From Larus michahellis (Eukaryota; Chordata; Aves; Charadriiformes; Laridae), in assembly GCF_964199755.1 (NCBI RefSeq), contig NC_133897.1:18776492-18840491 (forward strand): a stretch of DNA of 64,000 nucleotides, written 5' to 3'. The notes beneath the pieces were generated by a model that saw only the letters and a program-made list of their open reading frames with translations, was not told the DNA's origin and searched no databases. Positions 38,601 through 58,624 of the stretch are shown here, one piece after another. Each line of letters starts with the position of its first letter. Position 1 is the first letter of the stretch. The translations under genes and the position numbers were made by a program.

Positions 38601-39019
38601 TCTTTATGATCATGAAGTTGTATCATGATGTTGCTCCAAATCAAAACATAAAGAAGATGATGCATGCTTGACCCAATTTCCCGTAAAGGTGAATTACCTT
38701 GCTTATCCCTCAGCAGGGCACTGCCTACCAGGACTGTTATCTTGCATATCTTGCATGACAAGAACACTCTGAGTGGACAGTCACAAAGCTAAGAAAGGAA
38801 GACAGGTAATTACAGATCTTCAAGGAGACTTTGGGGGAGGAACAATAATGGACTGCTGTGCCAAAACTAATCATTCCTTTGGTCTGCCTGCCTGTTGAGG
38901 TTCTGTTCCACATCAATATACAGCCCTCCACAGTAAAGAATGAGTTGTTTGGGTTTTGTTTGTTGATTTTTTAAACTCATTCCATTCACAATAATGCATG
39001 AGACCTCAAAGGGATTAGA

Positions 39020-40100
39020 AATAGAATCATAGAATCATAGAATCGTAGAATGGTTTGGGTTGTAAGGAACCTTTAAAGGTCATCTAGTCCAACCTCCCTG
39101 CAATAAGCAGGGACATCTCCAACTTGATCAGGTTGCTCAGACCCCTATCCAACCTGACCTTGAATGTTTCCAGGAATGGGGCATCTGCGACCTCTCTGGG
39201 CAACCTGTTCCAGTGTTTAATGACCCTCATCGTAAGCAAGTTCTTCCTCATACCTAGTCTAAATGTACCTTCTTTTAGTATATAACCATTACCCCTTGTC
39301 CTGTTGCAACAAGCCCTGCAAAAAAGCCTGTCCCCATCTTTCTTATAAGCTCCCTTTAAGTACTGAAAGGCTACAATAAGGTCTCCCTGGAGCCTTCTAT
39401 TCTCCAGGCTGAACAGCCCCAACTCTCTCAGTCTATCCTCACAGCAGAAGTGCTTCAGCCCTCTGATCTTTTTTGCGCCCTCCTCTGGACCTGCTCCAAC
39501 TGGTCCACATCTTTCCGTGCTGAGGTCTCCAGAGCCGGAGGCAGTACTCGAGGTGGGGTCTCACCACAGCTGAATAGAGGGGCAGAACCAACTCCCTCGA
39601 TTTGCTGGCCACGCTGCTTTTGATGCAGCCCAGGATACAATTGTCTTTCTGGGCTGCAAGCACACATTGCTGGCTCATGTTGGTTTTCATCCACCAGTAC
39701 CCCCAAGGCCTTCTCCACAGGGTTACTCTCAATCCCTTCATACCCCAGCCTTTATTGATACTGCGGGGTGCCCTGACCCAGGTGCAGGACCCTGCACTTG
39801 GCCTGGTTGAACTTCATGAGGTTCACATGGGCCAACTTCTTGAGCTTGTCCAGATCCCTCTGGACAGCATCCCATCCCTCAGGCAAGTCAACTGCACCAC
39901 TTAGCTTGGTGTCATCTGAAAATTTGCTGAGGGTGCATTCGATCCCACTGTCTATGTCATTGATGAAGATATTAAACAGTACCTGGTCCCAGTATGGAAC
40001 CCTGATGGACAGCACTCGTCACTGATCTCCATCTGGACATTGAACCGTTGACCACTACTCTCTGGATGTGGCAATTTGGCTCTTCCTAAAAACTTGTTTC
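39020..40100 (-). repeat. CR1 LINE fragment
   Basis: The 3' end has three imperfect tail repeats (AATCATAGAATCATAGAATC) at 39024-39050. The complement then runs through the 3' UTR and RT, including the [14 protein letters not shown] active-site stretch on minus at 39752-40015. Several frameshifts are present. It is older than the copies at 37.8 and 40.9 kb. Confidence 0.92.
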
Positions 40101-40924
40101 TGTAATCCTGTGATCTTAAAATGAGCCAGAAGAATCTGGACAGCCTAACTTCTGCTTTACCGTCAGAACCATCCTTTATAAGAAATTATTTTTCTAAACA
40201 AACTTTATGGAAATGGCAGATAGGCACATGAACTGTGAGGGGAGAGTCTGCTGCAGACTTCAATACTAAATGTAGCACACATAAATCTTTACCTAGAATT
40301 GCCCACCCACTCTACATGGTGATAGTATAAGCATCTGCTGACACTGGAGATGAGTGTCTGCGTGCCTTCTGCAGTTTATAGAGTCAACTATGTTTACATC
40401 AGCAACAGAAGAAAATATTACTCTGATACACACACCCATAATAAATAAAGATAAATGCCAGGATTTATTAATTAAGGATAAATACCTGGATTGACCTGAG
40501 AAGGAGATAGTTTCACTAATGTCCTGTTGGCACAGAAACACTGTCGTAGAAGTGCAATGATTATATTGGTTTTGTGGTTGGCAGAAACTTTCCATCTCAG
40601 GGATATATAAAATTACCTTCCTGTAAATGACACAGGGAGAGTTATGAAAGGTCATCCCTTACATGGATAACAGAACAAATGCTCACATTAGCCCCTTTGA
40701 TAGCTTTGTTGGGTATCCGATCTCTACCAAATCACAGTTTGTGCTCAGATCAGTATTCTCTGATACATGGTACACGCACCATGATAATGGTACACGGACT
40801 AAAGAGGCAAACTTTTCACAGTTGTCATGGAAGTAAGTTGTGAAATCATTTATGTGAATTAAGGAAAGTGAAATTTTGTGGACCTACTATAAGGCAGTGC
40901 AAGTACAAGAGTCGATTAAGTTCC

Positions 40925-41830
40925 ATAGAATTTTTCACGGAATTTCACAGAATTTTTCAGAGTTGGAAGGGACCTCTAGAGATCATCTAGTCCAACTCCC
41001 CTGCCAAAACAGGATTGCCTAGAGCACATTACTCGGGACTGCATCCAGGCAGGTCTTGAAAGTCTCCAGAGAAGGGGACTCCACAACCTCCCTGGGCAGC
41101 CTGTTCCAGTGCACGGTCACCCTCACCGTAAAGCAGTTTTTTCTCATATTTGATCGGAACTTCCTATGTTCCAGCTTGTGCCCGTTACCCTTCGTCCTGT
41201 TACTGGGAGACACTGAAAAGTGTCTGGCTCCATCCTCCTTAAACCCACCCTTTAGACACTTGTAAACATTAATAAGGTCTCCCCTCAGCCTTCTCTTCTC
41301 CAGGCTAAAGAGTCCCAGCTCCCTCAGCCTTTCCTCATAAGGGAGATGCTCCAATCCCTCCATCATCTTTGTTGCCCTACGCTGGACTCTCTCCAGTAGT
41401 TCCCTGTCTCTCTTGAACCGGGGAGCCCAAAACTGGACACAATAATCCAGTTGTGGTCTCACCAGTGCACAGCAGAGGGGGAGAATGACCTCCCTTGACC
41501 TGCTGGCCACACTTTTCCCTGTGCAGCCCAGAATTCCATTGGCCTTCTTGGCACCACGGGCACATTGCTTGCTCATGGATAATTTACTGTCTACCAAGAC
41601 CCCCAGCTCCTTTTTTTCAGAGCTGCTTTCCAGCAGGTCCACCCCTAACCTATACTGGTGCCTGACATTCTTCCTCCCCAGGTGCAGGACCCTACACTTG
41701 TCCTTCTTGAACCTCATTAGGTTCTTCTCTACCCAGCTCTCCAGCCTGTCTAGGTCACGGTGGATGGCAGCATGGCCCTCTGGGGTGTCAGCCAAGTTCT
41801 TCAGTAGCCTCATGTTACATTGTACTCAAA
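40925..41830 (-). repeat. CR1 LINE, 3' portion with a 264-codon open frame
   Basis: The 3' end at the left reads GAGTTGGAAGGGACCTCTAGAG. A single open frame on minus, 41019-41813, covers the C-terminal RT and downstream region. The left tail is degenerate (AATTTTTCACGGAATTTCAC). This is the third CR1 in the same orientation within 4 kb, and a different insertion from its neighbours. Confidence 0.95.
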
Positions 41831-41834
41831 GCAC

Positions 41835-42830
41835 TATAGGGTTTAAAAATATAATTTAGAGCAGTCCTCATGGAAAACCTCATGATTCTGAAATCACGCT
41901 GGAGACAGGAATTTTTCTTTATGTCAGATTGAAAAGAAATATTCCCAGAGATAAAGTATAAAATATAGCAGCTCATCTTGCTTTTCTGGCATCCTATACT
42001 GATAAGCTGAAATTCTGTCCATCACTATAATGTACACTAGAAAGAGCATACCACCCAGTTAAAATACTTAGGCAACTTAATTCTTCCTAAAAATTAAAAA
42101 GAAAACTCAAACATAGAAATTCCTGAAGAGCCTCAGCACGTGCCTAACACATGTTGACAGCTCAGAGACATCATGTAAGGCAGCGACAGCTTTTTGCACA
42201 ATGGCTGCCTCTGTGTTGATGTTGTCCCCTCCTACATAATGCCTAAGGTCACTGTATTCACAGCAAATACAAGTCTCATCATCAAGCAGAGGAGCAGCAG
42301 CCACTCATCCTGTCAGCGCTCAGCAGATGGCAATTTCACGCTCACCGTGAGCTCCCAAAGTGAGGAAGAGCAGACCTTCAACATGAATAAACATCTGTTA
42401 GTTCCGGGTCCTGGTGCTAGAATAACTTCTGGGTTTTCTTTAGAATCATATATTCTAAACTGATAAGCCGCCCTGGGGGAAACCAGGAATTCACCTCCCA
42501 TCTGGCTGTCCTCATCACCAGGTCACCCCACATCATTCCTTTGTGGGCATTTTCCTGAAATGTGATTCTTCCTTGCACACTGGCTAGTGAGGGCACAGAG
42601 GGCACACGTCTCCCAGCTGGCAGCCCACAGTTTGACAATCAGACTGCTCACTTTGGATATCAGGATTTGAGGCAATGCATTTCCCACGTCATCTGCAGTC
42701 ATGTAACCTCAGGGCCACAGACTGTCACTGCCTAGCACAGGTAGCAAAATCCTGGTGTTCCACCCAGGCATGCAAGCAAAGAGAGGCAGTAGTTAGGCAG
42801 CCCACAGAGCACTCCTGCCTCAACCAGATG
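41835..42830. other. Intergenic, nothing recognised
   Basis: No exon or repeat family is supported. The short frames here overlap on both strands and look like chance. Confidence 0.45.
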
Positions 42831-42834
42831 GAAA

Positions 42835-42892
42835 GGATAGGATAGGATAGGATAGGATAGGATAGGATAGGATAGGATAGGATAGGATAGGA
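42835..42892. repeat. (GGATA)n pentanucleotide microsatellite
   Basis: There are about eleven and a half perfect copies of GGATA/GATAG. The perfection suggests it is still length-polymorphic. Confidence 0.98.
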
Positions 42893-43319
42893 GACAACTT
42901 CCCTGTCATTGTTGGGTACTATGGTGGGCACTGTAAAGAACTGGTTAGTCAAATTTCCTTCAGAAATGGCACAGGCATACCTGATGCTGCATTATGGTAG
43001 AAGAAATGGGATAAAAGACTTCTTGATGTCACCTCTTTTATTCCAGGGTCCAGTGCATCTCACACAATTGGCAACGCGCTTTCCATGGGCAGCCTGGATA
43101 CAGAAATGCCCTTCTGTCCTGGAGCTCCAAAAAGAGAGGCAGAGATAAGTCATTGCCGGTCTGATTGAGAATTTGAAACTACAAACATCCATCCCTGGTG
43201 TAAGCACAAAGCTCTACATTTTGAAATTAAAAAACACAGCGATTTCTGATACTTGGTTGCATTGCATGTCACCACAGAGCAGGAGTCTATCACTGAGTTC
43301 AATGACTTTATGACACCTC

Positions 43320-43443
43320 TGAAAATGTTCAAAACTGGACTGGACAATGTCCTGAGAAACCTGCTCTAGTTGATCTTTACCAGGGCAGGTTCGACTAGAT
43401 CTCCAGACGTCTCTCCAACCTGAACTATCCTGTGATTCTGTGA
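43320..43443 (+). repeat. CR1 LINE 3' end
   Basis: Typical CR1 3' terminal sequence on plus: AAAACTGGACTGGACAATGT, CAGGGCAGGTTCGACTAGAT, then ending CCTGTGATTCTGTGA. Only the last 120 bp of the element remain. Confidence 0.85.
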
Positions 43444-43670
43444 AATTTATTTTACTTTATAATGAATTATGACATTCCAATTTCCACAATTTTTTATGAA
43501 AGCAGACTGCTGAGAAATAAAAGGTAGTTAAAGAACAATATTAACATAACATAAAATAAAGGAAAACAAATAAAAATTGTCATTTCTTGTTTGTAAGCTA
43601 AACTTTCCAAACAATGGAACAAATAAGCTAGAATTTATGGCAATGTTTTCAAGAAAGCAGGCGTCGCAGA

Positions 43671-45931
43671 GGGAGTGATGCACTTCACTCATAGAGAGAA
43701 GCAGCAATCCATTTATTGATATTAAACAGGGATTTAACAAAGTTTGATAGTAAATGTGATAGTGGTTTAACAAGATCTGATGGCAAGGCACACTTGGGTA
43801 TTCACTGCATAGAGGACAGGGTCATACAGAACTGTCAGAACTGCCCTCCCCATCAGGGCCAGTTTAGAAACAGGTTACAGCAAGCAGCATGTTCTGCAAA
43901 ACCCCACTCAGCTATAATAGGGTTGTGGTGGTGCACTGGTCTTAGTGAATGATATATTTTTAATTCTTCAATTAGAGTTTTGACAGCCTCGTTATGTTCT
44001 AATTTCCATTCCCAGGATTTGCCTTTCCATAAGAGTAAGTATACTGGACAGGAAATGATAGAAAATCCAGACACATGCTTCCTCCAACATCCTCAAGTTC
44101 CCATTAATTGTTGGAATTCCTTCCCTGATTGGGGCATTTGCAGCTCTTCGATTTTTTCCTAAGGTATCTGAAGGAATCACAGCAGTGCCCACCTTGCAAA
44201 AACTACCTACAATTTTTACTTCTTTACTTGGTCCCTGACATTTTCCAGTTGAAATCTCAATTTCTGCTTTAATTAGTGCTTGCCACACTGCTGTTGCCAC
44301 TTCCCCAACATCTCCTCCAGGGGAAGTTGCTCCAATCAGAATATCACCTATATACATTGGTACAGTTTCACCTCCTGGGAGAGTAAGACTGCCTGTAATA
44401 GTTCAGCAAGCATGGGTGAATGTTTATACCCTTATGGGAGTCTGTTAAAGGTGCATCGTATTCCCTCCCAAGTGAAAGACAACTTCTCTTTATCCTCTTC
44501 CTTCAAGGGAACCATAAAGAACATATCTTTTACACCTAACGCCACCATCCATGCGTGTGCAGCTGCTTGCAAAGTAGCTGCCAAGTTTGCAATGTTTGGT
44601 ACAGCAGCTGTTAGCAGGGCTGTATTAGCATTTAGGTGCTGATCATCAAGTATTAAACGGCACCTCCCAAGTGGTTTCCAAACTGGCAAGAAAAGGGAGT
44701 TATATCACGAGTGGGATCTGGAGATTCTGGGTTTCGTTTCTCCAAATCAGCTATGACTTCAGAAACTCCATTTCGTGCCACAGCAGAAATTGAGTATTGT
44801 GGTACATTAGTAATCTTTGAATCGGGGACCACAGGGGCTGCGCGGAGTACACGCACTGCCACCTCCTGATTTCTACTGGGGTTGAGGTAGATGTTTGAGC
44901 TGAAGGACCACACACTGTCTTTCAGCAGGCACCAGGTTCATCTGTTTAAAACATCAATACCTAAAATTTTTTCATCATGGTCTTTAATTGCAAAGTGGTT
45001 CTCACCCAGAAGCCATAAATTGACCTTGGCAGATTGGCACACCAATAGTTATTCTGTTCACACTGGTAATTTTAACTCTCTGCTGTCCAGACTGCGCATC
45101 CTCTCGGCATCTCGTTGTGTTAGTATTGAAATTTGTCCTCCCATATCTATTAAAAACCTCACCAGTTATCCCTGAGGACCAACTGGATTCAAAATGCATG
45201 GGTCATTATCACTTATCTACCAATAAACCTCCACTGTCTAGACAGGCAGACCCAATTGCTCATTTTGCATCAAATCCTGCAATTCCTCCCAAAGGGGGAC
45301 TGGCACTGAAGGAGCTGGACTTTGTAATCTCCTCCCCAGGGCTTCAGGTTTTGTTTCTCAGCTGGTCGATGGTGCCAGACCATTTCAGGGCTGTAGCTAA
45401 CAATGCCGTGCATTAATTCTGCCCATGTAGAGAGTTGCTTCCAGGCATTTTGTGCATTATCACCGAGTCCCTCATTGTGTTCTGTGTCTTTCTTGATCTC
45501 ATCTCAGTTTGCAACTAGATGGGCTTTAAGAATTGCCAGGACTTCTTCTCCAATCAGGGGTTTTAACAGTGCCTTTGTGTGGCCCCAAGTTACTTTTAGG
45601 TGCTCTTCAACAGCTTCCCAATTATGCCAATTGCTATTGCTACGAGCAGATTCTTCTGAGAAACTGTAACTCAGGTTCACTCCATGCCTCTGTAAATAAT
45701 CAGTGATACTATTCACCATCCTGCCAACTATGCCAATTTGTTGTGGATGGAGTAATGCACTTCACTCATAGAGAGAAGCAGCGATCCTTTCATTGATATA
45801 AAACAGGGATTTAACGAAGTTTGATAGTAAATGTGACAGTGGTTTAACAAGATTCAATTGCAAGGCACACTTGGTTATTTATTTACTGCATAGAGGACAG
45901 GGTCAGACAGAACTGTTGGGAAGATCCCTCC
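43671..45931 (-). mobile_element. Deleted endogenous retrovirus (partial gag, protease, reverse transcriptase)
   Basis: Direct repeats of about 180 bp (43671-43850 and 45747-45931) flank broken retroviral frames on the minus strand. These read as a gag-like start (45719-45504), an aspartic-protease-like region (about 45200-44910) and reverse transcriptase (about 44913-43992), with an RT catalytic-loop stretch near 44357 reading YIGDI instead of the usual aspartate pair. Stops and frameshifts separate the frames. The right repeat continues to about 46300 as the likely 5' LTR. The left repeat keeps only the LTR end, so 3' pol, env and most of the 3' LTR are deleted. The class (ERVL-like or gamma-like) is unresolved. 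The copy is clearly non-functional. Confidence 0.75.
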
Positions 45932-47375
45932 TGTCAAGTCGAGGTTCAGAAAGAACCTCCTTGCTTTCAAAACTCACCTCCTCTAGGTGAGGCTGGAGCC
46001 AGTCCTAGTTCCAGACTTGGTCAATGGTTTATGTCTAAAGGATTATATGCGCGTAATCAATCCTTTATATTACTTAGCTAGGATTTCAAAGTTTAGCAAG
46101 TTATTAGTCACTTACCAAGGATCTGTTGCAGCAAGGAATCTCTGAATCTGAAGAAGTAACCTGAGAGGCCTCCCTACTCAAGAGGAGGTCCTGGTGTGCA
46201 CCCCGCTGCCATGCAGGATAGCTCAAAATGCTATTGGGCTGTTCACAATTTATGGGGGTAAGATAATTGATTTATATTCATATTTGCATATTGACCACAG
46301 TATTATTATTGTGGTTAGGTGGGCGCATTGCTCAAGTTAGGCCTTGGCTATTGTGTTGTTATCTGTCTCCCCGAAACCATGTTGAGCTGGATGCAGCCAC
46401 CACAACTAGATGCATCCATTATGACCACCATGGGTGGTTATCATTTGGGCAGGGTCATGGGAGATAAAGGTCAGGCTGCTGGTGGAGCACACCATCACAG
46501 CAGGAAAACACATATGAAATGCTATTTCATGGCATTCTGTTTCAAATAACATGATTCTAAAAGATCTTTGCAGTTGTATATGGAAATTACTTTAGGCTAC
46601 AGGGATTTCTTGAAAGGACAGAAATCACAGAGATATATTCTGCCTATGAAACACAGAGCCAATAGAGGTTTTCATTAATGCAAGCTTGGAAACAAATACT
46701 TAATGAACTGAGGAAATAAAAAGTGCCAACTAAGTGACTAAGTCTCCTTCACCCTATTTCCTAAGCATTTACACATCAATTTTGTTTTAAGTTTATGCCC
46801 ACCACCCAGGCAACCGAGTGTGAGTCAGCAGTGTATGAACATGTATCAACAACACAACCTTGTGGTGACAGCCAATAACATCGTGGGCTGAATTAGCAAA
46901 AGTGTAGCCCGCACTTAAAGGGAAGTGATTATCTTCCTCCACCCAGCACATGAGACCTCATCGGCAGTACTGTGCCCAAGGTTGGGCTCCCCAGAACAAG
47001 AAAGATATCAGCTTACTGGAGTGACACTAGTAAAGGGCCACCATGATGGTTGGGTCCTGGAGCACACAAGGTACAAGGCCTAGAGAGCTAGATTCAGCCT
47101 GGAGAAGACTAAGGGTGGGGAGGATCTTCTTCCTGTCTTCACCTGTGTGATGAAGGTGCAGAAAAGACAGAGACAGACTGTTCTCAGAGATGTGCTGTGA
47201 AAGGACAAGGACCAACTGTCAGTTTAACAAGAGAAATTCCAGTAAAATACTGTCATGGGCAAAAACGGTTTACGTATTCAGGGAATTTCCATGAATGTAA
47301 TTTGTTTGCCAGTTAACAATCTATTAATTAGTGATTCTGGGATCAAAGAAGACTGAAAACAACCCACCAGCCCTT
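45932..47375. other. Intergenic; left part may be the rest of the retroviral 5' LTR
   Basis: Positions 45932-46300 are plausibly LTR sequence belonging to the deleted provirus. From 46300 to 47375 no exon or family was recognised. Confidence 0.35.
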
Positions 47376-47379
47376 AGGA

Positions 47380-47885
47380 AAAACACCCCTGCTTCCCTCC
47401 AGACACCCCTTTCCCCCGTCCTTTTTGCTCTTGAGTCCCCTCGCTACCGTCATGCTCAGCCCCGTTGGTGACGCGGCGGGCGGTGCAGGAGGCTGGGGCG
47501 AGCTCGTGCATGGCGGTTCCTTCACCTGCAGCAGCCCCTTTGGGGCTGCACCTCCCAGCTCCTGCCCAAGCAGCCGCTTGGCTCCAGCCCCTGCCCAGCC
47601 CGTGGTCTTCTCTTTCCTCCTTCCTGCTCCAGCCTGGCCTTTTTTCCTGCTTCTCCCGCTCTGGCCTTGTTTCTCTTTTGCTCAGTGTTTACCACCCTTA
47701 CTTTAGGACATTTTCACAGAGGGGCCACAGACTCCCCCGAGGATGGGCTCAGCCCTGCCCTGCGCTGGGTCCGTTGGAGCCGGCTGGAACCGGCTGTGAC
47801 TGGCTCAGGGCAGCCCCTGGCCTCTCCTCAGAGGCCCCCCTGCAGCCCCGCTACCAAAACCTTACCAGTTATGAGGCGGAAAAAA
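47380..47885 (+). repeat. GC-rich block, probably LTR-retroelement derived
   Basis: This GC- and pyrimidine-rich stretch ends in CCCCGCTACCAAAACCTTAC. The right half (GTTGGAGCCGGCTGGAACCG, GGCTGTGACTGGCTCAGGGC) resembles a dispersed avian ERVK-like repeat as I recall it, but this was not checked. Open frames here are by-products of the base composition. Confidence 0.35.
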
Positions 47886-47889
47886 TCAC

Positions 47890-48085
47890 AACGAAGGTAG
47901 TCAAACACTGGAAAAGGTTGCCCAGGGGCTCTGGAGTCCCCATCCTTGGAGGCAGTCCAAACTGAGCGGGACAAAGCCCTGAGCAGCCTGGCCTAACACC
48001 CACGCCAGCCCTGCTCTGAGGGGGGCCCGGATGAGATGAGTGCCAGAGGGCCTTTCAAACCCAGGATATTCTGTGATTCTACAAA
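47890..48085 (+). repeat. CR1 LINE 3' end
   Basis: It contains GGAAAAGGTTGCCCAGGGGC, CCCCATCCTTGGAGGCAGTC and a terminal GATATTCTGTGATTCT, in normal CR1 3' order on plus. It joins the preceding GC-rich block without a gap. Confidence 0.85.
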
Positions 48086-48089
48086 CTGT

Positions 48090-49400
48090 TTTAATCACAG
48101 TCTCAGTAAATGTTTGGAAGACACAGAAATACAGACAGACGAGAATATGCTTGTCTCTGCATTACTGAGGACAGCCTGCCCTTCAAAATAAATAATTGTT
48201 CTCACAGATTTTGTGAGCAAAAAAGACAGGCAGGAGACGGATCCTGTTCTAAGTAGAGGGAAACTGAGTCTCACCAGCCAGGCATATGTTGTTCCTTCAT
48301 TTCAAAGCACTGTGCAGAAAGTCCCACATGCTAGAAACTGCATGTGCTCTCCCTACCCTGCTGTCTCTTCAGCCAGGAGCTGGTTCAGCCCTGGAGCCAT
48401 CATGACATTGGAGCCATGACCAAAGCCTTGCCTGCATCCGCGAGCCTTCCTGGGCTGTAGCTGAGGGAGATCTGGGCTGAATTCTCCTTCTTTCTCCTTG
48501 CTTCTTGCAGGGTACAAGCACCCCAGCTGGTTGGTGGACCCCACTATGGAAGAGCGAAGGTTCTGGCACCTCAGTTTGAGGGTGGGGGTGAACTCGGGTC
48601 TCCTGCCCTCCTGGGAAATGGGGTGACCAGGGGTGCTGTGCAACAGGGAAGCAACTGAAGTCACCTGAACGGGACCTGCTTGTTTGTCAGTTGAATTCTT
48701 ACAGCTGCTCTCGACTGGTTTACATGAGCTTAAAGTGGACGATGTACCTGTGTTAGGCACATTCTGACACCATCTCAAGATAAAGCCATTGGGGATAATA
48801 GGAAGGAATTGTCTGGATTTCTGGGCCCCCATGGATCTTGCAAAGACGCAAGTACAAGCTGCTTAAATGTGGAGCACCAGCTATCCCTCTCATCTCTCTT
48901 CTTGGCATGCTAGGTATGTATCTGCTTTGCTTGACACCATTTCATTAGCATTGGGAAACAAAGAAATGTGACTATTTACCTATGTGGCAATATTTCCAAA
49001 CAGTAACTCACTGGAACCTCATTTTGAAACTTCCAGCAAATGCAATATAACCATCAGGAGAGAGGCTGTGCCTTCATCCAAAAATACAGGAAAATTTGAC
49101 TTGCTGCGAGTCCTGTAGTTCAGTTCCTGGCCCTGCCCCAAGAAGTATTTCAGATTTTATCCTATTAGAAGTTAATACAGAATGCATGAATAGGCCACAG
49201 AACAAGAATCCAGATTCTTGGAGAGAAGACTGGCACATTCCTCCTACTGGAAGACCATTCTGAATTGAGAGTCGGTGGAGCCATCTTCCCACGCTGTAAG
49301 TCAGACCCCCAAGCCTCAGAAAGAGTCACCCTAAATGCACCTGCCTTCGCCCAATGTACTGGGCACCCTGATTGGGAAGCTCCTGCCACCAGGCCGTTTC
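48090..49400. other. Intergenic with long minus frame of unknown meaning
   Basis: A 159-codon minus frame (48353-48832) has no recognisable domain. On plus, a strong pyrimidine tract and AG precede 48511, but no matching donor in frame is clear. No gene is supported here. Confidence 0.4.
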
Positions 49401-49404
49401 CTAC

Positions 49405-49488
49405 CTCCTCGTCATTATCAGAGCTTGTCTCCAGCTCCTGAAGGGCCAGATATGACAGGTGGTCTATTTTATTTTCTGCCTTGTTGAG
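49405..49488 (-). other. Candidate orphan coding exon, 28 codons
   Basis: On the minus strand an 84-nt open segment has a good acceptor (CTGACTTTTTTCAG) and a donor (GAGGAG|GTAGGAAA). It is phase 0 at both ends and reads a helical, acidic peptide that includes NKAENKIDHLSYLALQELE. I do not recognise the protein. It lies about 500 bp left of the PTCHD3 CpG island, so it could belong to a divergent transcript from that island or to a longer antisense gene. It may also be chance. Confidence 0.3.
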
Positions 49489-50319
49489 CTGAAAAAAGTC
49501 AGTAACCCTTATGGCTGTTTTTTACAGTGAAAGCATTTAGCCGGACACAGTCTTTTCATGTCTGCTGCAACGTCAGTGGATCATCCATAACCTGGTCCAC
49601 TGCCAAGTTTATTCTAGAAGTCTTCTTGGTGTATGGCTAGGGGATGGGTGTATCACTGTAGTTTATTCCCAGACACAGGTTTATTTTTCTCTGGAGTTAT
49701 CTCCAGGTAAGAGTAGTGATCTTTTCCAGCTGGGTAACTCCTTGACAAGAATTCATCAAGCGTCTGCACGACTTCTAGCTTCACTAAACCTTGTTTCAAT
49801 ATCTTTCATTTCTCCTGCTCTCACTCTCCTGTTTTGTAAACCTGTTTACTGAGAAAGCAAACACAGCAAGATGTCCATCACCATTCTCTACGAAGTGCTG
49901 ACAGGCAGACAAATAATCCTTAGTGATGAAGTAACGACTGGGGAAAACAGTGAAGACGATGATGAACTCCGACGGATGAAGTGCAGGAGCATGGCGGTGC
50001 ACGGCCCCTGCCAGCGCTCAGCACGGCGGGCGCTGTAACGGCACCGAGGCTTCGGCAGGACCGAGCTCCTCTGTGGGCAGACGGCCAAAGGGAGACGAGG
50101 GCGGGCTGGCGACGAGAGACCCGCGGCGCGGCGGGGGGAGCCTCATGTCCCCGCCTGCCCGTCACGGGGAGGCGGTGGAAGCCCTGGTGAGTCAGAGCCA
50201 GGGAGGGTGCGGGCGCGCCCCCGAAAACCGCTCATTCTCTCCGCGGCCCCGACGGGGAGAAGGCGGCTCTCCTCCGGCGCAACGAGAGGCCGCCGGCAGC
50301 CCCTGCCCCCGCCTCACCC

Positions 50320-57468
<7,149 letters not shown>

Positions 57469-58060
57469 CTAAGTTAAATGTAATATATTATATATTTATT
57501 ATATGTAGATTAAAATGCAGTGACTTTAGGTAATATAAGAAATGAAGGAAACGAAGGACAGAAAATAAATACAACAGGAAAGGAAAGACTTTTGAAAAGC
57601 CAGTCAAGAAAAATAACAGAAGAAATAAAAATGCCCAGAATGGATTTGCATTGCTCCTTTTTGTGTGTGCTTGACTAACACTTCCATGTTGTTAAACCTT
57701 TTTTCTTTTGTGACTTGTTTACTGAATGTATTAAAGTTATTATAAACACTGACCACTGCATCAGCTTAAAGAAATTGTGTGACCAGTTACTCAATATTGG
57801 CTGAACCTGGAATGCAGCAAAAGTATCGAAGAACGCTGGCAACTTTCTGTCCAAAAGCTGTTAACAACCAAATTACCATAAGAAAGGAAATTAAAGTCAA
57901 ACCCCAAAACTTCTCAAAAGCTTTTGATTCTGAGCACACCCTCTCAAATTTGTGGGGGGAAAAAATCTAATGGAGTTTACCTGAATCTTTACTATGAATA
58001 TATGAATACTACTTTATGTTGCTCAGATACTACAGTGCTGAATGAAAATAAAACCTTTAG
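57469..58060 (+). terminator. PTCHD3 3' UTR with candidate polyadenylation signals
   Basis: AATAAA occurs at 57564-57569, 57624-57629 and 58047-58052, after the TGA at 57466-57468. The sequence is AT-rich with no coding potential. Which site is used cannot be told from sequence alone. Confidence 0.5.
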
Positions 58061-58624
58061 TGAGATGCTCTGAAGAGTAACAACTACAGTCATTATTAAG
58101 ACATGTCATATATCCCTTTGTAAAAGCAAAATGAAATCAAGCATGAAGCTGTTTTTTGGAGGAGTACTTAATGTGCATAGAAACAAAAGTGCGCTTCAGC
58201 TGATGTGGCTTTCCATACCTACTTTTATCCCTAGGTCCTAGAGCAATAGGCTTCTTTTGCTTTGCGGAGATAAAAACAAAACAAACACCACCAATCGCAC
58301 TACCACCCACCCCTCTACCTATGACAGCTTTAGACTTCTTTCTTACATGAAATTCTTGGCAAAAGGTATCCCAAACTTTCCTGCAAATTTCTATCTCCAA
58401 AGAATATTATGTTTCCTTCTTAATCTGTTTTTTCTGTGGAACCTTTCTACCTGGAAAGATACTCAAATCAAATCTGGGTGTGTTGTTTCATCACGAATGT
58501 GGCCGAATATTCTACTGTGAAAGTAGCTCTGTAATAATGGGTAAATGTTTATAGAAAAAGTCTCTCTCAATGCTCCAGAGCTGAAGAGCAAGTTTTGTTC
58601 ATAGAAGGAGAAGCCGTTCTTGAA

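Noticed and set aside
48511-48584. Possible plus-strand exon after a strong pyrimidine tract and CTTGCAG
   Set aside because: No clear in-frame donor, and a longer open frame covers the opposite strand. The evidence is too thin for a feature.
48353-48832. 159-codon minus frame
   Set aside because: No recognisable domain and no convincing splice borders. Kept only as a note in the intergenic entry.
58137-58400. 87-codon minus frame with a possible tiny exon (peptide KVWDTFCQEF before GTAAGA)
   Set aside because: The spliced unit would be only about 34 nt with no partner exon. Likely chance.
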